Of a stretch of DNA of 32,732 bases, positions 7,483 to 15,310 are shown one piece after another (position 1 is the stretch's first letter; each line of letters begins with the position of its first letter). This DNA comes from Anaerolineae bacterium (GTDB taxonomy: Bacteria; Chloroflexota; Anaerolineae; Aggregatilineales; Phototrophicaceae). Below the pieces are notes generated by a model. It was not told the origin of the DNA and searched no databases. It was given only the letters and a program-made list of their open reading frames with translations. The translations under genes and the position numbers were made by a program. The DNA lies in the NCBI GenBank assembly GCA_017303635.1, contig JAFLCG010000031.1, forward strand, positions 1-32,732. The letters are read 5' to 3'.

Positions 7483-8715
7483 CTAGCGCAACATGACAAC
7501 CGTATCAAATGGGTCACGCTGTGCTGAAGGAATGGTCAGCACGACGGTGTCCTCGCGCCGTTCCAGTTCAACCGCCTGTCTAGTCGCCAACAAGTGAGCA
7601 CTCTGAATCGTTTCTGGAACCCCCTTAACAATCACGCAATCGCTGACATCCGCCAGTATATGCAAGTAATGGGTATCCCCTCGACGCGTACTCACCGTCT
7701 GCGCTGTTGGCGGAATTACCCCGGCACGAGTCCCATAAACAGACTCACCATTTGTACGCAACCAGCGCCCTATCCCATGCAAACGGGAAACATGCGTCGG
7801 CACGATCTCGCCAGTCGCCAACGGCCCAACATTGAGCAAATAATTGGCGCCGACGCTGGCACTGCGCACAAGATACCCGATGAGCGCCTGTGTGGATTTG
7901 TAGTTGATACTGCCATCAACATGAAACCAGTGGTCATTGATAGTCATACACACTTCGAGTGGCAAAGAAGAGATATAGGACGTGTTGAAACCCGCGCTAT
8001 TCACGCCCGGCAAGTCCTGCTCAAAGCCTTGAATGTCTTCGCCGGGCAGAGGTTCGGCGTGGCGATTATTGATGATGGCAGCGTCTGGTTGCAGAGTATG
8101 AATCAGGTCGTATAACCGGTCATATTCGAATGAGCCACCGGGGATGAAATGCGCTTTCTCCTCGCTAAACACATGATGAGGCCAATCACCATCAAACCAC
8201 ATGCAAGCGACTTCGCCATAGTTACTGCACAGTTCGTGTACTTGCCCATGCAGAAAGCCCAAATAATCGGACCATGCCAGACCGCTCTCCTGACGAAAGC
8301 GATAGGCAGGGTGATGCCAATCCAAGACCGAGTGATACAGTCCGAGCTTTACGTCATTCCTCCGGGCGCAGGCATCGGCTAATTCGCGCACCATATCGCG
8401 CTTGAAAGGTGTGAAGGTGGTGATTTTGTAATCGCTCAAGGCCGTGTCGTACAACGAAAACCCATCGTGGTGTTTGGTCGTGAATACGATATATTTTTGC
8501 CCGGCATCTGCCGCAATGCTCACCCATTCATCAGCGTTAAATCGGATTGGATTTAACTGTGCCGAGATCTGCTCATAGTCTGGCACGGAGATATTCTCGC
8601 CATCCATTAGCCAGTCGTGACGGGCAGCAACCGAAGTCGGCCCAAAGTGAATGAACATGCCAAAACGTGCATCCTGGAAAGCACTTAACCCTTTTTCAGA
8701 GATACTGAGCGTCAT
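7483..8715 (-). CDS. Alpha-L-fucosidase, GH29, cytoplasmic (copy 3 of 3)
   Basis: 410 residues. The GH29 signature is clear: FGMFIHFG (18-25), TTKHHDGF (79-86), LDWHHPAYRF (131-140), the nucleophile D175 in WFDGDW, and NYLLNVGP. GH29 enzymes remove alpha-linked L-fucose with retention of configuration. No signal peptide or membrane segment, so it acts inside the cell on imported substrate. It shares long identical blocks with the gene immediately upstream (for example NADEWVSIAADAGQKY and LPGEDIQGFEQDLPGVN), indicating tandem duplication. An AAGGAGG site precedes the ATG and overlaps the TAA of the upstream copy; the intergenic gap is ten bases. Last gene of the long leftward run. Confidence 0.93.
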   Translation of the reverse strand: MTLSISEKGLSAFQDARFGMFIHFGPTSVAARHDWLMDGENISVPDYEQISAQLNPIRFNADEWVSIAADAGQKYIVFTTKHHDGFSLYDTALSDYKITTFTPFKRDMVRELADACARRNDVKLGLYHSVLDWHHPAYRFRQESGLAWSDYLGFLHGQVHELCSNYGEVACMWFDGDWPHHVFSEEKAHFIPGGSFEYDRLYDLIHTLQPDAAIINNRHAEPLPGEDIQGFEQDLPGVNSAGFNTSYISSLPLEVCMTINDHWFHVDGSINYKSTQALIGYLVRSASVGANYLLNVGPLATGEIVPTHVSRLHGIGRWLRTNGESVYGTRAGVIPPTAQTVSTRRGDTHYLHILADVSDCVIVKGVPETIQSAHLLATRQAVELERREDTVVLTIPSAQRDPFDTVVMLR

Positions 8716-8725
8716 ATCAACCTCC

Positions 8726-9955
8726 TTAGGAGAGGACTACCACAGTATCAAAGGCGTCACGGTGGGCTTCAGGGATGCACAATACGGTCTTGCCGTCTTT
8801 TTGCTCCAGTGACAATGGTGCACCATTGTGTAGCACCCGCGCCTGCGTCACGCCGCTGGGCATGTCCGCTACGCTGACGCAATCGCTGGTGTAGTTCAGC
8901 ACATGCAGGTAATGGGTATCGTCCTTACGGGTGCTAACGGTATGCTCGGTTGGCGCAATCGCACCCGCCCGCGTCCCATAAACGGACTCGCCATTGACCT
9001 TCAGCCATTCGCCCACCCCACGCAAACGAGCAGCGTGCGTGGGGACAATCTCACCCAACGCTGTTGGTCCCACATTGAGTAAGTAATTCGCTCCTACGCT
9101 GGCGCTCCGTACCAACAGGTGCACTAAATGGCGCGTAGATTTGGTATTTGCATCAGCGGCACTGTAACCCCAGTGGTCGTTGATCGTCATGCAAACTTCC
9201 AACGGCAAAGGAGAAATGGTCGTGGTGTTAAAGCCTGCCGTATTGACACCGGGTAAGTCCTGCTCGAAACCTTGAATATCTTCGCCGGGTAGCGGGTCTT
9301 CATGGCGGTTGTTGATCACCACCGCATTCGGCTGCAAGGTGTGAATCAAGTCGTACAGTTGGTCATACTCGAAAGAACCGCCAGCCTCAAAGTAAGCATT
9401 ACTTTCATCAATGGCATGACGAGGCCAATCACCATCAAACCAAACACAGGCGATGTCGCCAAAATTGGTACATAACTCGCGCACTTGCCCATGCAGGAAT
9501 GCCAGATAATCCGCCCACGCCAGACCACTCTCTTTGCGGAATCGATAGGCCGGGTGATGCCAATCCAGCAATGAGCTATAAAACCCTAACTGCACGTCAT
9601 TACGCTTAGCAATCGCGTCCGCCAATTCCTGAATGGGGTCGCGCTTGAAGGGCGTGTTGGTCACTTTATAGTCGCTCAAAGCGGTGTTATACATCGAAAA
9701 GCCATCATGGTGGCGGCTGGTAATCACCATGTATTTTTGTCCAGCATCCGCCGCGATGCTCACCCATTCGTCAGCGTTGAACTTGACCGGATTGAACTGT
9801 GGAACGAGCTTCTCGTATTCCGATACGGGGATACGGTCAGTGTGCATCACCCATTCCTGCTTGGCGATAATCGAATACAATCCCCAATGGATGAACATAC
9901 CAAAGCGAATATCTTGGAAATGGTCTAAACCGTGTTGGGAGGCTTGTTTTGCCAT
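8726..9955 (-). CDS. Alpha-L-fucosidase, GH29, cytoplasmic (copy 2 of 3)
   Basis: 409 residues, a paralogue of the gene downstream along its whole length. Motifs: FGMFIHWG (18-25), RHHDGF (81-86), LDWHHPAYRF (130-139), nucleophile D174 in WFDGDW, and NYLLNVGP near residue 300. The C-terminal 80 residues resemble the beta-sandwich typical of GH29. It lacks a signal peptide. AAGGA lies upstream of the ATG. It differs from copy 3 near the active site (HWGLYSI against HFGPTSV, ITSRHHDGF against FTTKHHDGF), so the copies may prefer different linkages or aglycones. Confidence 0.93.
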   Translation of the reverse strand: MAKQASQHGLDHFQDIRFGMFIHWGLYSIIAKQEWVMHTDRIPVSEYEKLVPQFNPVKFNADEWVSIAADAGQKYMVITSRHHDGFSMYNTALSDYKVTNTPFKRDPIQELADAIAKRNDVQLGFYSSLLDWHHPAYRFRKESGLAWADYLAFLHGQVRELCTNFGDIACVWFDGDWPRHAIDESNAYFEAGGSFEYDQLYDLIHTLQPNAVVINNRHEDPLPGEDIQGFEQDLPGVNTAGFNTTTISPLPLEVCMTINDHWGYSAADANTKSTRHLVHLLVRSASVGANYLLNVGPTALGEIVPTHAARLRGVGEWLKVNGESVYGTRAGAIAPTEHTVSTRKDDTHYLHVLNYTSDCVSVADMPSGVTQARVLHNGAPLSLEQKDGKTVLCIPEAHRDAFDTVVVLS

Positions 9956-9983
9956 GGTACTGGGTTCCTTATTCCTGAATGCT

Positions 9984-11381
9984 TTATGACACGATTTTCA
10001 CGGTGTAAGCGGGACTCGGCGGCAAATTGGCAGGCAGATGGATGGTCAACCGGTCAGCCTGATGCTCAAAACGTAAGGGAGAATCTGAACCCAACAGGTG
10101 TACGGTGCGCGGCTGTCCACCTTGATAGTGCTCGATCGTAAGGATCTCGCTGCCTGGCGTAGTCAACAATATGGCGTAGAGTGTCCCATCTTTTTGGGTA
10201 TAACGGAGGTCGATACCGTCAGCCGTTTTGCCATCCGGTACTATCCAGGGTCGGCTATCGAACATCGCCTCCCCATTGGCCACCAGCCAATCACCGAGAC
10301 CAAGCAGGCGCTGCCGCTGTAAGTCGGGAATCTTGCCGTCAGCAGTCGGGCCTACGTTCAAAAGCAGGTTGCCATTTTTACTTACGACATCCACAAACAG
10401 GTGAACCAGTGCCTCGACGGATAAGTAGTCACTGTCACCTTCAATCTGGTTATAGCCAAACGAGTGACCTATGCCCCGGCACATCTCCCACGGCTTGGGC
10501 TGGATGGCAGTGAAGGTCGAATATTCCGGTGTGACATAATCGGCGTGGTACTCGCGGGTGTGGTCATCCGGCTGACCAAATTCGTCGGCACCGGCTTTTT
10601 CAGCGGGTCGCTGCGACCAACGATCATTGACCACTCCGTCGCTCACATGGTTATAGTAGTAAGCGAATAACTCAGGTGAATTACCCAATTTGGGATAGCC
10701 GATGTCATTCCACAGCACCGACGGCTGGTATCGGTCAATCAATTCCCGAAAATGGCCGTTGGCGTAATCCACAAATTCTTGCGACTGGACAATCGTGCCC
10801 CGCACGTCGTGTACATCAAGAATTGGCTGCTGCTCAAAGGTCCAGTCGAGGCCGCCTGAATAGTAGACGCCCATCCGCATTCCATGACGACGTACCGCAG
10901 CCGTTAAATCCCCCACCAAATCGCGCGGACAAGCAAAGCCTGGTGGACGCTTCGGGCTGGTATTGGGGCTTGGCCACAGTAGAAATCCTTCGTGATGCTT
11001 GGTGGTCAGGACGACATACCGAGCGCCCACTCGACTGAACAACTCGGCCCAGTCATCAGGATTCCAGGCTTGCACTGCCTCATTAAAGTTCGCTACAAAA
11101 TCTTCATAGGCGAAGTCTGCGCCATAAACTTCGGCATGATGGCGGCGAGTTGGCGTATCCCCAACCCGCAAGGAGTTCTGATACCATTCGGCATAGGGGT
11201 TATTGGCGAACATAGCTTGCCAACCCTTTTCCGCCACCTGCCGATCAATGTCATCACCCGGTGGTGCCCAGGCTGGTACTGAAAACAGGCCCCAGTGAAT
11301 GAAGATGCCGAGTTTGGCTTTGGCAAACCAATCTGGTAGTTGGTGCTGACTTACCGATTCGAGCGTAGGTTCAAAAGTCAT
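9984..11381 (-). CDS. Alpha-L-fucosidase, GH29, cytoplasmic, more divergent (copy 1 of 3)
   Basis: 465 residues. GH29 motifs: LGIFIHWGLFSVPAW (24-38), TTKHHEGF (126-133), YYSGGLDW (173-180), the nucleophile D226 in LWNDIGYP, and NLLLNVGPTADG. E286 in TPEYSTF is a plausible acid/base residue. This copy looks like classical GH29 subfamily A enzymes of broad specificity, while the two following copies are shorter and belong to another branch. No signal peptide. It is separated from the solute-binding protein gene by 237 bases containing a stem-loop, and from the next fucosidase by 28 bases. Confidence 0.94.
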   Translation of the reverse strand: MTFEPTLESVSQHQLPDWFAKAKLGIFIHWGLFSVPAWAPPGDDIDRQVAEKGWQAMFANNPYAEWYQNSLRVGDTPTRRHHAEVYGADFAYEDFVANFNEAVQAWNPDDWAELFSRVGARYVVLTTKHHEGFLLWPSPNTSPKRPPGFACPRDLVGDLTAAVRRHGMRMGVYYSGGLDWTFEQQPILDVHDVRGTIVQSQEFVDYANGHFRELIDRYQPSVLWNDIGYPKLGNSPELFAYYYNHVSDGVVNDRWSQRPAEKAGADEFGQPDDHTREYHADYVTPEYSTFTAIQPKPWEMCRGIGHSFGYNQIEGDSDYLSVEALVHLFVDVVSKNGNLLLNVGPTADGKIPDLQRQRLLGLGDWLVANGEAMFDSRPWIVPDGKTADGIDLRYTQKDGTLYAILLTTPGSEILTIEHYQGGQPRTVHLLGSDSPLRFEHQADRLTIHLPANLPPSPAYTVKIVS

Positions 11382-11561
11382 TGTTAAGTCTCCCGAAAAG
11401 AACGAGCAGAAGACAAGTCATCTTAGGCAACTAAACTACTAGCATTACGCAACATGAAAACAGGCCTCACCGATCAAGCGCGAGGTTCTATTGTTTATTC
11501 ATCATCACTAAAGCAATCTATCGTGATGCTTTAACCAAACTTCAAAGTCAAAGAGTGGAAT

Positions 11562-11594
11562 GGGTGCAGTTGCAATGAATTAGCAACCACACCC
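11562..11594 (-). other. Stem-loop after the solute-binding protein gene
   Basis: GGGTG (11562-11566) and GTTGC (11569-11573) pair with GCAAC (11583-11587) and CACCC (11590-11594). This makes two 5-bp helices separated by a CA/CA internal loop and closed by a 9-base loop. It begins 25 bases beyond the solute-binding protein stop. No T-run follows in the direction of transcription, so it may be an mRNA-stabilising hairpin rather than a full terminator; such hairpins commonly let the binding protein outnumber downstream products. The rest of 11382-11618 shows only weaker repeats (CATCAC/GTGATG around 11503-11528). Confidence 0.45.
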
Positions 11595-11618
11595 TTCCTT
11601 AAATCGATAGTTGGATAG

Positions 11619-13262
11619 TTACGCACCTACAGCAGTGTTATAGGCTGCCTGTGTCAGTTCCAACAAACGCGAGAGACCCTGCGAGTCGAGAGTCGCCAGG
11701 TAACTGTCCCATTCCGCGTCTACGTTTGCGTCGCCGGTAATGAAGCGAACCAGCATTTCATCAACATAGGTCTTGACCGCCAATTGGATTTCGGTGACTT
11801 CGCTGGCCGCATCACCTTCAAAGGTCAGAGGCGGGATCAACGTATCAATGGCTGGTGCGTAGGGCAGCATGGCATTCGAGGCCACAAACAATGGCACTTC
11901 GACGAATTGATCCTGCGCCGATTGACTCAGACGGAAGTCGCTAGTCCGGTAGGTCATACCCGTTTGACGCCAGGCCGAGTTGGTCATACCTTCGCCCCAA
12001 TTGGCGAGGGTACGGTAAGCTGCCTGCTCGCCGTTGATACCCAATTCGCCGTCGGGCGGGATAATCCAATCCACTTCGGGGACGCCGAAAGTATTACGCA
12101 TCGTGCCTTCATAGCTATACATCAAGTCAGCCAAGCGGAAGGCAACTTCAGGATGCTGAGCCGCGCTTGTAACGACAAATCGACCCACATTAAAGCCCCA
12201 GGGAGCATAACCTGCGGTCTGCACGCCATCCGGCCCTAGCAGCGGCGGAATAGCAATCCACTTATCCATCTCGCCGCCCTGAGCAACGGTCTTGGGTTCG
12301 GTGTAGGTCCCCATCCAGCCGCCCGTCACTGCACCCAACAAGTGTGGTTCCATCTGGCTGCCAAGTTGCAGTAGAGCGGCATTGTCCTGGATCAGCGCAT
12401 TCGGATCAATCAGACCCTGTGCATACAAGCTGTTCAGGTAACGCAGACCTTCTCTGTAACCAGGTTGAGCATAAGCAGCCTGGACTTGACCATCAATCAG
12501 CAGCAGACGGTCATGTTGAATACGATCATAGAACACAAAGGAATTCATCAAGAACTGATCGACACTGTTGTGCCAACCACCCAAGCCTTCGGCGCTACCA
12601 GAGAAGGCCACTTCGTCAGCGACACCATTTCCGTTCGGGTCCTGGGTTTTGAAAGCCACCAACATGGCTTCAAATTCAGCCGTGGTCGTCGGCACCGCGA
12701 GGCCGAGGGTCTCCAACCAGGGCTGATAGACCCACATCTTTTGTGACAGGAAGCAATGGAAGCATTCGTTGATTTCCGGCAAGCCGTAGATATTGCCATC
12801 CGGCGAGGTAATCAAGGGCAGCAGATGTGGACGTTCGGTCTCAAAGATGCGCTTGGTTTCATAGCCGTAGGTCGCCATGAGGTCGTTCAGCGGCACAAAC
12901 ACGCCCTGTGAACCTTGCTGCGCCAGCAAACTGGAGGTCATCGGGAAGCCCATGATAATGTCGGGCAGATCACCGCTCGCCAGCACCAGGTTGAGCTTGG
13001 TTTGGGCATCCTGGAAGTTGACCACTTCAATTTGCAGGTCGATGCCCGTCTTTTCTTCCATCCACTGAGTGAAGGCGTTGTCATTGAAGTCAGACACCTG
13101 CTCAGAATTTGCCAGCAAAATTCTCAACACAGTGGGTTCACTTACGACAGGGAACTCCCCTGCGCCGCTTGCAATTCCGCTATCTTGAGCCATCGCAGTA
13201 AAGCTAAGAATACTGACTAGTACCAGGCTGAAACAGACGAGAATCAGATGTTTCTTGGTCAT
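11619..13262 (-). CDS. Extracellular solute-binding protein of a carbohydrate ABC transporter (LplA-like)
   Basis: 547 residues, the long class of sugar-binding proteins paired with LplB/YtcP-type permeases. Residues 1-25 are a secretion signal: KK, then a hydrophobic core, then a likely cleavage after AMA before QDSG. A calcium-loop-like element DPNGNGVADE near residue 210 is typical of this class. Unlike many Chloroflexota and Gram-positive binding proteins there is no lipobox cysteine at the cleavage site, so membrane tethering is not explained. GAGAGG precedes the ATG. It lies downstream of both permease genes and upstream of the fucosidases, so it probably binds a fucosylated oligosaccharide or glycoside. 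The ligand is not known. Confidence 0.9.
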   Translation of the reverse strand: MTKKHLILVCFSLVLVSILSFTAMAQDSGIASGAGEFPVVSEPTVLRILLANSEQVSDFNDNAFTQWMEEKTGIDLQIEVVNFQDAQTKLNLVLASGDLPDIIMGFPMTSSLLAQQGSQGVFVPLNDLMATYGYETKRIFETERPHLLPLITSPDGNIYGLPEINECFHCFLSQKMWVYQPWLETLGLAVPTTTAEFEAMLVAFKTQDPNGNGVADEVAFSGSAEGLGGWHNSVDQFLMNSFVFYDRIQHDRLLLIDGQVQAAYAQPGYREGLRYLNSLYAQGLIDPNALIQDNAALLQLGSQMEPHLLGAVTGGWMGTYTEPKTVAQGGEMDKWIAIPPLLGPDGVQTAGYAPWGFNVGRFVVTSAAQHPEVAFRLADLMYSYEGTMRNTFGVPEVDWIIPPDGELGINGEQAAYRTLANWGEGMTNSAWRQTGMTYRTSDFRLSQSAQDQFVEVPLFVASNAMLPYAPAIDTLIPPLTFEGDAASEVTEIQLAVKTYVDEMLVRFITGDANVDAEWDSYLATLDSQGLSRLLELTQAAYNTAVGA

Positions 13263-13326
13263 TTTTACCTCTCAATTCACTTCACAGAGTTTTCATATAC
13301 TGCTTTTGCGGTCTGGCTTATGTATT

Positions 13327-13336
13327 TCACCTCCTT
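13327..13336 (-). other. Orphan consensus Shine-Dalgarno overlapping a permease stop codon
   Basis: On the minus strand AAGGAGGTGA is a perfect anti-16S match that overlaps the permease stop codon but has no ATG/GTG/TTG at normal spacing. A 17-codon frame (MKYISQTAKAVYENSVK) could only start with the GTG inside the site itself. It may be a relic of a rearranged gene junction or a translational standby site for the solute-binding protein, whose own ribosome site is about 50 bases further on. Confidence 0.3.
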
Positions 13337-14265
13337 TAGCCCTTGATCGCACCAATCGTGAGGCCCTGAACAAAGTAACGCTGTACAAATGGATAAAGCA
13401 TCAGTACAGGGATTGAGGCCACCACTATTGACGAGAATTTAAGTTGTTCCTGCAACGCCTGTTGATCCGCAAGCCGTTGCACATCAGCAATCATGCCTAG
13501 GTCAATCTTGTTCAGGATCAAGATGTTCCGCAGCACGATCTGCAATGGCGCGAGATCGGGATTAGTCTGAAAAATCAGCGAGAAGAAATATTGATTCCAC
13601 TGGGCGACGGCATAAACCAGGAACAATACCGCCACCAGCGATTTGGACAATGGCAGAATAATCTTCATGAGATAGCCAATATCGCTACAACCATCAATCT
13701 GGGCAGCTTCCCACAATTCTTCCGGGATGCTCGAACGCAGATAAGAAATGGTGATGATCAAGTTCCACACGCTCAGGGCTGTTGGAATAATCAAGGCCCA
13801 ACGCGTGTTCACCAGACCCAGGTCCCGGGTGACGAGGTAGAAAGGGATCAAGCCGCCGCTGAACAACAACGGAAAGAAAAACAAGATCGTGAAGAAGCGA
13901 CGACCGGGTAAATCTTTACGAGTTAAGGGATACGCAGCAAGAAAGGTCAGCACTATACTCACAGACGACCCGACCACGGTGTAAAACAACGAGTTCAACA
14001 TTCCGTTGATGATGCTCGGATAATTAAAGATCTTCTCGTAGCTTCTCAACGAGAAATCAACCGGAAACAGAACCACCTTCCCGGTAATGACGGCGGAGGG
14101 GTCACTCAAGGAGGCGCTGAGGGTATAGACCAGCGGATACAGTACGATGAGCAGGATGATCGTCAGCAGTACGTAATTGATAACCATGAACACGCGATCA
14201 CCTGCCGAGGCGCGAATGGTGTTATCTACGACCGTTGCTCGTTTGCTCAAGCCTAAGGATGTCAT
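13336..14265 (-). CDS. Carbohydrate ABC transporter permease (LplC/YtcP-type, MalG-like)
   Basis: 309 residues with about six hydrophobic helices, starting near residue 27 (FMVINYVLLTIILLIVLYPL). The cytoplasmic EAA loop that docks the ATPase is visible as EELWEAAQIDG followed by ILPLSK, around residues 190-210. The C-terminus PFVQRYFVQGLTIGAIKG is characteristic of this permease class. AAAGGGGAA precedes the ATG. It pairs with the permease gene 22 bases upstream. No ATP-binding subunit is encoded in the operon, so a shared MsmX-like ATPase encoded elsewhere is expected. Confidence 0.93.
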   Translation of the reverse strand: MTSLGLSKRATVVDNTIRASAGDRVFMVINYVLLTIILLIVLYPLVYTLSASLSDPSAVITGKVVLFPVDFSLRSYEKIFNYPSIINGMLNSLFYTVVGSSVSIVLTFLAAYPLTRKDLPGRRFFTILFFFPLLFSGGLIPFYLVTRDLGLVNTRWALIIPTALSVWNLIITISYLRSSIPEELWEAAQIDGCSDIGYLMKIILPLSKSLVAVLFLVYAVAQWNQYFFSLIFQTNPDLAPLQIVLRNILILNKIDLGMIADVQRLADQQALQEQLKFSSIVVASIPVLMLYPFVQRYFVQGLTIGAIKG

Positions 14266-14287
14266 CGTTATTCCCCTTTTGGATGTG

Positions 14288-15274
14288 CTACCACAGGCTT
14301 TCCTGTCCCATCTTTTTGACCGCGTAATTAGCGACCACCACCATCAGGAAGGCGATCACGCCTTTGAACAGGCCAATCGCAGTGGCGTAAGAGAAGTCTA
14401 GGGTTGGTGAGGCCAGGCCGATTTTATAGACATAGGTATCAAGGATTTCAGAAACGGAGGTATTGACGGGATTTTGCAGCAGCAGCACTTTCTCAAAACC
14501 GATATTGATGAAGTTGCCGAAGTTCAAGATCAGCAACATGGTCGCAATCGGCATGATGCCTGGGATGTCTATGTGGCGAATGCGCTGGAAACGGCTTGCT
14601 CCATCCACCACCGCCGCCTCGTGCAAAGCCGGGTCAATATTGGTGAGAGCCGCCAGGTAGATAATGGCGGAAAAGCCCATGTGCTGCCAGATATCGGTCC
14701 ACACGTAGATGGATTGGTATAACTCTGGCCTGGACATGGCATTCGCCTGCGGCAAATTGAGCGCTGTGGTCAATTGTGCGAGGATGCCAAAGCGCGGGTT
14801 GAGCATTTGCAGAATCAAGCCGACCATGACGACCGTCGAAATGAAGTGCGGCGCATAGGTGACCATCTGCACCAGTTTTTTGAACCATAAGGCTTGTACT
14901 TGATGCAAACTGAGCGCCAGGATGATTGGAATTGGAAAGCCTACCGCCAATAGGTAGATTCCCAGGGAGATGGTATTGGTGATAAGCCGCGTAAACTGGT
15001 AAGAATTGAAGAAACGCTCGAAGTGGGCAAAGCCAACCCATTCACTCCCCCATACCCCACCCGCTACTGTGTAATCACGGAAAGCGATCTGGGCACCGAT
15101 CATAGGGATATAGGCAAAGGTGATGATATAGGCAATCGGGAGCGCCAGCAGTAGATAGAGCTGCCAACGACGGCGAATCTGTAGCAGTAAATGGCTTAAG
15201 GAACCCCGGTTGGCAGTAGCACTTCGCACGCTAATGGCTGGCTGAACGGTTTCGGATGAACGCATAACACCCAT
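14288..15274 (-). CDS. Carbohydrate ABC transporter permease (LplB/YtcO-type, MalF-like)
   Basis: 328 residues. A basic N-terminus (QIRRRWQLYLLLALPIAY, about 32-50) leads into the first helix. The EAA loop is LHEAAVVDGASRFQRIRHID, and the C-terminus NYAVKKMGQESLW matches the LplB type. Two ATG codons are possible (15274 and 15265). I keep the first because a weak GATAGG lies upstream; the difference is three residues. The gene lies 36 bases downstream of the LacI-fusion gene, as expected for a regulator-led transport operon. Confidence 0.93.
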   Translation of the reverse strand: MGVMRSSETVQPAISVRSATANRGSLSHLLLQIRRRWQLYLLLALPIAYIITFAYIPMIGAQIAFRDYTVAGGVWGSEWVGFAHFERFFNSYQFTRLITNTISLGIYLLAVGFPIPIILALSLHQVQALWFKKLVQMVTYAPHFISTVVMVGLILQMLNPRFGILAQLTTALNLPQANAMSRPELYQSIYVWTDIWQHMGFSAIIYLAALTNIDPALHEAAVVDGASRFQRIRHIDIPGIMPIATMLLILNFGNFINIGFEKVLLLQNPVNTSVSEILDTYVYKIGLASPTLDFSYATAIGLFKGVIAFLMVVVANYAVKKMGQESLW

Positions 15275-15310
15275 AATTTTGCCTATCTCTAAATCAAAAA
15301 CGAAACGTCT

